Source: Acidianus hospitalis | GTDB lineage: Archaea > Thermoproteota > Thermoprotei_A > Sulfolobales > Sulfolobaceae | NCBI GenBank assembly: GCA_046533895.1 | Contig: JAWDOK010000003.1 | Location: 62,001-126,000 of the forward strand | Direction: 5' to 3' | DNA: 64,000 nucleotides | Shown: in pieces, positions 57,657 through 64,000 of the stretch | Position numbering within the stretch: position 1 is the stretch's first letter | How the letters are laid out: each line of letters begins with the position of its first letter | Made by a program: the position numbers and the translations under genes | Notes under the pieces: generated by a model | Told to the model about the DNA's origin: nothing | What the model saw: only the letters and a program-made list of their open reading frames with translations | Databases searched by the model: none

Positions 57657-57824
57657 ATGGCAGACGTGGAAGAAATCGTAAAAGTAAGTAGAAACTATCA
57701 GGTTACAATTCCAGCTAAAATAAGGCAGAAGTTCCAAATAAAGGAAGGAGATCTAGTTAAAGTAGTATTCGATGAAAAAGAGAATGCAGTAAAGATCACA
57801 CTGCTTAAGGAACCTTGGAAGTAA
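57657..57824 (+). CDS. AbrB/SpoVT-type DNA-binding protein
   Basis: A complete 55-residue SpoVT/AbrB swapped-hairpin protein. EIVKVSRNYQVTIPAKIRQKF and IKEGDLVKVVF are the classic family motifs. In archaea these small proteins serve as antitoxins or as general regulators; no toxin gene (for example PIN) lies downstream, since TatD follows. A TATA-like stretch (TTTATATATTAG, about 57614-57625) is 30-40 bases upstream. Confidence 0.88.
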   Translation: MADVEEIVKVSRNYQVTIPAKIRQKFQIKEGDLVKVVFDEKENAVKITLLKEPWK

Positions 57825-57858
57825 AAATTTTTAAATAAATTCTCATTTTTTATTTTCC

Positions 57859-58590
57859 ATGCTTGTTGATATTCATGCTCACTTAAATTCTGATGAGCTT
57901 AAGGACAGGATAGATGAGATTTTATCCAAGTGTAATATAAAAATAATAAACGCTGGAGTTGATTTGGATAGCGACTTAGAAACACTAGAACTAGCAAGAA
58001 TATACAAAGACATTGTATACCCCGCAATAGGATTTCATCCGGAATATATAGAAAAAGCTGAGAAAGAAATAGATAAAATACTGCCTTTAATAGATAAGGC
58101 AATAGCAATAAGCGAAGTAGGATTAGATTACTACTGGATAAAGGATGAAAAACTGAGAAAAAAGGAAATAGAAGTATTATCTACTTTCTTGGAAATAGGA
58201 GAAAAGAGAAGAAAACCAGTAATATTACACATAAGAGGCGGAATGAGCGACTTTCTTCAGTTAATATCTTCATATAAATTAACTTTCATAATTCATGCAT
58301 TCGAAGGTAGTATAAAAATAGCAAGAAAAATTCTAGACCTTGGAGGATACTTATCTTTTCCACCAATTATAGTAAGAGATAAACTAAGAAGACAAATCGC
58401 AAAAGAAGTTCCTTTAGATAAATTATTTACAGAAACGGATTCGCCATTTTTAGGGCCGGAAAAAGGAAAGATAAATGAACCATGCAATGTCAGCATAACA
58501 CTAAGCGAACTATCTATAATTAAAGGATTGGGCAAGGAAGAGATAGAAAAGCAAATTGAGAAAAATTTTTACAGAGTCTTCATGCTATAA
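57859..58590 (+). CDS. TatD-family metal-dependent deoxyribonuclease/hydrolase
   Basis: A TIM-barrel metallohydrolase. VDIHAHLN gives the first metal histidines, EVGLDYYW the bridging glutamate, ILHIRGG and IIHAFEGS further histidines, and FTETDSPFLGP the aspartate, so all metal ligands are kept. It probably acts on DNA ends or in quality control. It follows the AbrB gene by 34 bases. Length (243 residues) is slightly short. Confidence 0.9.
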   Translation: MLVDIHAHLNSDELKDRIDEILSKCNIKIINAGVDLDSDLETLELARIYKDIVYPAIGFHPEYIEKAEKEIDKILPLIDKAIAISEVGLDYYWIKDEKLRKKEIEVLSTFLEIGEKRRKPVILHIRGGMSDFLQLISSYKLTFIIHAFEGSIKIARKILDLGGYLSFPPIIVRDKLRRQIAKEVPLDKLFTETDSPFLGPEKGKINEPCNVSITLSELSIIKGLGKEEIEKQIEKNFYRVFML

Positions 58591-58634
58591 GGAAACTAAT
58601 AAAAGAAAAACAAAAAGAAAAATTGCCTTAAATT

Positions 58635-58838
58635 TTACTTCTTTTCCTCTTCTTGTGGCGCGAAGTAAACGAATAGGAAGAACGATATGAAGCCTATGAA
58701 AGCCATTATAGTGAATAACATTGTATATGGTGCTGCCGCAGCATGAAGAGTGGCATCAGCTAATTCCCATACTAGTAACGCTATAGCTAATATGTAACCT
58801 ACTCCTAAAACTTTGAAGAAGCTAACCATTTTAATCAC
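58635..58838 (-). CDS. doxE: Quinol oxidase small subunit, DoxE-like
   Basis: A 67-residue protein with two hydrophobic helices (about 7-27 and 35-60), ending in the charged APQEEEKK. It is the third gene of the dox cluster, overlapping the DoxC stop region by 8 bases. The assignment follows from size, topology and place as in Acidianus ambivalens. A doxF gene is not seen between this gene and tatD. Confidence 0.8.
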   Translation of the reverse strand: MIKMVSFFKVLGVGYILAIALLVWELADATLHAAAAPYTMLFTIMAFIGFISFFLFVYFAPQEEEKK

Positions 58839-59865
58839 ACTCCACTAATATTACTCCCCATGCACCCATAATATATCCTTTCTGAACTCCTATTAGATCT
58901 CCAATCTTAGTGCTTAAGCCACAAGGATTATAGTTGTAATATACTGGCGTTATTATTCCGTATAAGTATGCTGGTGCAGTAGCGTTAAAAGTGAAGCACA
59001 TAGTAGTTCCATAAGATATTGGAACTTGCTTTACTAAAGTAATTGTACCATTCCACCATATTGCGTATATTCCTACATATACTGAAGTTACTGGATAAGC
59101 TGTTCCATTTACGGAATAATTGTATAAGTAATTCCTATCAATATCTGGAGTTGGCATATACATTTTAACAGTAACAATCTTATGTGCACAAGTTATTAGC
59201 GTAGGACCTGGCACAGTGTCATTAAATAGTCCACATTGATTTCCTACTAAATAGAAGGATGTTGATGGTCCAACTATTGGTGGATTATATGGGTCTCCCT
59301 TTAATGCCACACTCTGTGCAACTGAAGTTTGTTTCTCATACGCTGTTATATTTCCTGGAGTAAAATATCCGCTATATGGTAAACTTAAGAGTAACCCTGT
59401 TTGATAACTGAACCAAGGTCCGTTATACTCTCCTCCTAAGAATGCATATGCTCCAGTTATATTTGGCACTGGTAATACGTCATATGCTACTAAACCAGGG
59501 ACTATTTGGTCTGTCACTACTCTATCGGAATAATCTGCAAAATAAAAGTTAGAAGTAACATCAGCTGAATGCATTGTTATATTTAAGTACTCTCTAGGAT
59601 GACCTATTATTAGGTTATAGTAATAAGGACTCCCTAGTTCATCTGATATTATTCCACCGCCGCTCTCATTTACCTTAAATAGGTACTGATAGGAAGTAAT
59701 GTGAACATCGATAATTTTAGATGTAGGAACTCCTACTAGACATCTTTCCACTGAAGGAACTCCCCCTACAACAAAATCTTCAGGTAAAGTTCCTGCTATT
59801 ACAATTGCAAATAAAACTATTACAAATATTGTCCAAGCTAATTCCCATCTTTCCTTTTTGTCCAT
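58831..59865 (-). CDS. doxC: Quinol oxidase subunit II-like protein DoxC
   Basis: The 344-residue protein has an N-terminal membrane anchor (ELAWTIFVIVLFAIVIAGTL) followed by a large outside domain. Unlike cytochrome c oxidase subunit II, it has no CuA cysteine-histidine cluster, as expected for a quinol oxidase. Subunit-II-like features are the repeated beta strands and the paired cysteines. It follows doxB by 44 bases on the minus strand. Confidence 0.9.
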   Translation of the reverse strand: MDKKERWELAWTIFVIVLFAIVIAGTLPEDFVVGGVPSVERCLVGVPTSKIIDVHITSYQYLFKVNESGGGIISDELGSPYYYNLIIGHPREYLNITMHSADVTSNFYFADYSDRVVTDQIVPGLVAYDVLPVPNITGAYAFLGGEYNGPWFSYQTGLLLSLPYSGYFTPGNITAYEKQTSVAQSVALKGDPYNPPIVGPSTSFYLVGNQCGLFNDTVPGPTLITCAHKIVTVKMYMPTPDIDRNYLYNYSVNGTAYPVTSVYVGIYAIWWNGTITLVKQVPISYGTTMCFTFNATAPAYLYGIITPVYYNYNPCGLSTKIGDLIGVQKGYIMGAWGVILVECD

Positions 59866-59909
59866 TTAAATCACCTTTTAGATAGAATCATATTTAATAA
59901 AAAAAGAAA

Positions 59910-61673
<1,764 letters not shown>

Positions 61674-61705
61674 ATCAGATCATTGAGTAATGTATATTAT
61701 TAGTT

Positions 61706-61715
61706 CTTATATTTT
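61706..61715 (-). promoter_or_regulatory. TATA box of the dox operon
   Basis: On the minus strand AAAATATAAG is centred about 37 bases before the doxB ATG (61673), giving a predicted start near 61683 and a leader of about 10 bases. It is the best TATA candidate in this AT-rich stretch. Confidence 0.45.
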
Positions 61716-61854
61716 ACATTAATATTTTTTTATAAAGCTACTTTAACACAGTTAAACTATCTATAATAAAAGAAAATGTTATAGATAAGGGAAAGTATGT
61801 TAAATATTGAATTTAAAGATTTTTTATTAAAAATCGAGAATTCTATGTCTAGCG

Positions 61855-61890
61855 ATGTGAAATAGTAAAGGGCTGAATCCTTTTTCACAT
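61855..61890. repeat. 8-bp inverted repeat in the doxB upstream region
   Basis: ATGTGAAA (61855-61862) and TTTCACAT (61883-61890) are perfect inverted repeats around a 20-base spacer. It could be a transcription-factor site or the hairpin of a terminator. The rest of 61674-61938 is AT-rich with no gene. Confidence 0.4.
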
Positions 61891-61938
61891 AGATAGAAAT
61901 ATTTTTGTCTGTTTATAACGAATTTTTGTTGATAAATA

Positions 61939-62402
61939 ATGATCTCTCACACCGATGTGGACTATGCCCAAAAGGGTAGGAGTGATTGCAGAGATGTGAG
62001 CCCCGTGCCGTTAGAGTCCCATGACCCACCTGTGGTTGAGGGCTAAGTCCCTACACTCGATCATGAATTATCATAAAATGATTAAAATGAAAGTGTAGGG
62101 ACAAACGGTAAATTCTATAATAACGACAGCTACAGAAAAGGGGGTTAAGAGGGCAGAAATCCTCGCCAAGGATGCTCCTTACTTCTTTTTCAAACTTCTC
62201 TTAGTGACTCTAATGAAGCTCCTCCCCAGCTAGACTGCGGAAGGAGCAGCAAGCCACGTCTCTTTCCTTCAAGGGACTAGACCTGGATGAAAGCTCCCTC
62301 TTCGTGAGCTCTCTACTATTCCGACTGCTAAATGAGAGATGTAATCCCGAATCGATGGTGGAAACAATGACGAGGGAACCATCGCTAGCGGGGAGGAGTC
62401 AG
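61939..62402. other. GC-rich structured locus, probable noncoding RNA or mobile-element remnant
   Basis: The stretch is far richer in GC than its surroundings. It contains an 11-bp hairpin (62047-62057 with 62092-62102), a long-range helix (62219-62227 with 62390-62398, continued by 62229-62233 with 62385-62389), and hairpins 62258-62264/62271-62277 and 62353-62359/62378-62384. A 35-codon frame at 61939-62046 ends just before the first hairpin. The SRP-like core CGGAAGG AGCAGC occurs at 62238-62250 and ACAGAAA at 62132-62138. It matches no RNA class completely. SRP RNA, RNase P RNA, or the 3' end of an IS605-type tnpB element with its RNA are competing readings. Confidence 0.5.
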
Positions 62403-62531
62403 TAGATTTAGCTTATCAAATAAAAAGCTCAATTGAATAAATTGTGAAATTGAGGGAAAATAATAATATTTGACATTGACTATAGATTATAAGTACTTTA
62501 CCTTGCCCGCAATTAAACTAACGCTTTGTAG

Positions 62532-62616
62532 CGCCGGGAGCGGGATTTGAACCCGCGCGGGGTTTCCCCCAACGGCTTAGCAGGCCGCCGCCCTAACCGA
62601 GCTAGGCGATCCCGGC
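62532..62616 (-). tRNA. tRNA-Ser (anticodon GCU)
   Basis: On the minus strand GCCGGGA pairs with TCCCGGC in the acceptor stem, with G as discriminator. The anticodon stem GCGGC/GCCGT encloses CTGCTAA, anticodon GCT. A long variable arm (GGGG...CCCC) marks a class II tRNA, and GGTTCAAATCC is the T loop. No CCA and no intron are encoded. Confidence 0.95.
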
Positions 62617-62739
62617 ATTATATTTATTCTAATCTATAACTTAAAAATCTTTAGATAAGTTGCTCAACGTTAAGCATCTAAGTATTTACTTTGCATATAG
62701 AGCTAATAATTTTAACCTCATTTATATAGATAATCTAGA

Positions 62740-62802
62740 GATGCTCAGGGACTAAAATATGAAGGCGGATAATCCCCTGATACCCCCCAGTCCCTGGGCA
62801 TC
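62740..62802. repeat. 14-bp stem hairpin with 35-base loop next to the flavoprotein stop
   Basis: GATGCTCAGGGACT (62740-62753) pairs with AGTCCCTGGGCATC (62789-62802) along 14 positions with one G-U pair. The loop (62754-62788) contains UAUGAAGG and CUGAUA, which could set up tandem G-A pairs of a kink-turn. A TATA-like TTTATATA lies at 62721-62728. It touches the stop codon of the gene at 62802. It may be a small RNA or a transcript end structure. Confidence 0.6.
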
Positions 62803-63683
62803 TATAAATAATAAAGAAATCCCATGTTACCTTTTCTCCAGATATAATATTTTTCTATGAATCTCTTCATCAATGACCTAATTTTAGAAACTTTAACTTC
62901 TTGATAATTGATTCCCCAGGGCACTTTAGACCTTATATGAATTCCTTCTCTTCCAGTATCAACTATGTGGATATAAATTGGTTCAAATTCTCCCTCAAGT
63001 TTTCCGGATATTTTTTTACCAATATATATTCCTTCTCTCATTGCCAACTCTCCTAATTTCGGCCAACCTTTGATAATATCTCCTATTGCATAAACGCTTT
63101 TCTTAACCTCAAGATAGCTATTAACACTTAGTAATCCGGTAAACTCTGGAGGAACACATTTTTCGATAATGAGGTTGGGTTCTTCGCAAGTTTTAATGTA
63201 TTTTTGAGTTAATTCACTTACCACGTTAGCAACCTTATTGCCTAGATAAGATAAGAAGTTACCATGATATCTCACATTCTTTCCGGCAATTTTTGAATAT
63301 AGCGTTATCTGCAGAGCTAAATAATCATCGTACTCGTCTTCGGCTGTTATACACATCTCTTCTTTTACATTTTTATTATTTATTCTCTCCATTATATATT
63401 CTAAATTAGGTCTTTTGCAACCTAAAGCAATAATTATCTTATCAGCCTTGTATTCACCTTTGTCAGTTTTTATTTCTAAATTTGAAATATCCACGTCTTT
63501 TACGTCTTCTTTACGAACGAAATTTAAACTAACTTCATATTTTGTATTTTTTATCAAATTCCTAAGATATGCTGTGTAAAAAACGAATTTATTCTCGTGA
63601 GAAAGAAGTATTTTTTCTGCTCCTCCCTTTATATTATAGTAGGCATTTAATCCTGCATATCCAGAACCTAGTATGAATATCAC
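62802..63683 (-). CDS. FAD-dependent pyridine nucleotide oxidoreductase-like protein
   Basis: A 293-residue protein that starts IFILGSGYAGLNAYYNIKGG, an FAD motif typical of type II NADH dehydrogenases and SQRs, and contains KSVYAIGDIIKGWPKLGELAMREG late in the sequence. It is about 100 residues shorter than these enzymes; the central NAD-binding motif is not obvious and no redox cysteine pair is present. The C-terminus (RFIEKYYIWRKGNMGFLYYL) resembles the membrane-contact tail. Its substrate is unknown. Confidence 0.8.
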   Translation of the reverse strand: MIFILGSGYAGLNAYYNIKGGAEKILLSHENKFVFYTAYLRNLIKNTKYEVSLNFVRKEDVKDVDISNLEIKTDKGEYKADKIIIALGCKRPNLEYIMERINNKNVKEEMCITAEDEYDDYLALQITLYSKIAGKNVRYHGNFLSYLGNKVANVVSELTQKYIKTCEEPNLIIEKCVPPEFTGLLSVNSYLEVKKSVYAIGDIIKGWPKLGELAMREGIYIGKKISGKLEGEFEPIYIHIVDTGREGIHIRSKVPWGINYQEVKVSKIRSLMKRFIEKYYIWRKGNMGFLYYL

Positions 63684-63737
63684 ATGAGTTGTAAGTAGAA
63701 AGATTAATAATTTTTGTGTAATCTCTCTCTTATTGGA

Positions 63738-64000
63738 TTGAAGTTAACTTTAGCCTATTCGAAAGAAGAAGAATTATTACCTATATTACCTATTTTAGAT
63801 AAGGAAATAGATAAGGGAATTGAAATAGAAGCAATAAAAATTAAGGAAGAAGAAATTAAGTTTAAATACACTAATTTTGACCTATATTATCTTCCTCTTC
63901 CAGATCTAAATTATATTGAAACAAAAATATTATCAAACGGGGCATATGCAGTAAATTCATTAGGATTGGATAGCTTGAAGAACGAAGTTTGCATAAACAG
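63738..64000 (+). CDS. Unidentified protein, 5' part only
   Basis: A frame opens with TTG at 63738 and runs past the window edge; 87 codons are visible. The N-terminus (LKLTLAYSKEEELLPILPIL) and the pattern of strands with PLPDLNYIETKILSNGAYAVNSLG recall periplasmic-binding-protein folds such as MqnA/MqnD, but the similarity is weak. An AT-rich stretch about 30-40 bases upstream could hold the promoter. It is divergent from the flavoprotein gene. Confidence 0.6.
   Translation, partial: MKLTLAYSKEEELLPILPILDKEIDKGIEIEAIKIKEEEIKFKYTNFDLYYLPLPDLNYIETKILSNGAYAVNSLGLDSLKNEVCIN

Noticed and set aside
61841..61895. Box C/D sRNA at the inverted repeat near doxB
   Set aside because: CUGA occurs in the loop, but no acceptable box C, C' or D' with correct spacing is present.
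61939..62046. A 35-codon protein gene
   Set aside because: The frame lies in GC-rich structured DNA, has no family resemblance, and its composition differs from genuine proteins of this window. It may be a tnpB tail but cannot be supported.
61939..62160. RNase P RNA
   Set aside because: ACAGAAA at 62132 resembles the 3' conserved region, but the obligatory 5' region with GGAAAGUCC is absent from the possible transcript on either strand.
62143..62402. Firm annotation as SRP RNA
   Set aside because: Only the GGAAGG-AGCAGC core fits. The 5' and 3' ends do not form one long rod, the loop is one base short, and no Alu-domain sequence is found at the 5' end, so it is left as a competing reading.

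Overview
The window is AT-rich, gene-dense DNA from a thermoacidophilic crenarchaeon of the order Sulfolobales. Acidianus or a close relative fits best. The sulfide:quinone oxidoreductase has its three cysteines at residues 129, 178 and 350, the numbering known from Acidianus ambivalens. A doxB-doxC-doxE quinol oxidase operon, Orc1/Cdc6-GINS23-MCM replication genes, CarS for archaeal lipids and leaderless TATA-driven starts agree with this. The genus call is inference from remembered family data; no search was run.

Layout. 1-9000: a CoA-disulfide-reductase-like flavoprotein cut by the window edge, phosphoglucose/phosphomannose isomerase, cysS, a Nudix hydrolase, a glycosylated surface protein, gdhA, and an OLD-like AAA ATPase. 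9000-20900: an SDR-like protein, family-4 UDG, two transporters, a TauE/SafE permease with a metal regulator, a Kef-type antiporter, a DapA-family aldolase, small membrane proteins, and the methylmalonyl-CoA mutase B12 subunit with its MeaB chaperone. 21000-23200: sulfide oxidation (SQR plus a DUF1641 repeat protein). 24000-36300: an information-processing core with proteasome beta, RFC small and large, moaC, orc1/cdc6, a THUMP protein, gins23, mcm, carS, a RadB-like ATPase, a Clp1/Grc3-like kinase and tmk. 36300-46750: small conserved proteins, tRNA-Leu, a hydroxyacid dehydrogenase, TmcA, UspA, a Lpd-like flavoprotein, BirA and Sua5. 46900-58600: a lone nuoB, glycerate kinase, a DtxR-type regulator, the mobB/moeA/mobA molybdenum cofactor genes, a lysine-methyltransferase-like protein, diphthamide and deaminase genes, and TatD. 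58600-63700: the dox oxidase operon, an unexplained GC-rich structured locus, tRNA-Ser and a flavoprotein.

Together the genes describe an aerobic sulfur oxidiser. SQR feeds electrons to quinone, the Dox oxidase passes them to oxygen, and a TauE/SafE permease may export sulfur oxyanions. GdhA and glycerate kinase belong to central metabolism, and the B12 mutase subunit and MeaB to acyl-CoA conversion.

The least ordinary signals are not standard protein genes. They are two box C/D guide RNAs with complete C-D'-C'-D architecture (12090-12145 minus, 16795-16850 plus), a third D'-C' element upstream of nuoB, a GC-rich structured locus with long-range helices at 61939-62402, a 14-bp hairpin at 62740-62802, and three genes whose conserved reading frame has no canonical start codon (DUF1641 after SQR, a winged-helix gene between orc1/cdc6 and moaC, and a nucleotidyltransferase-like gene that also ends inside tRNA-Leu).
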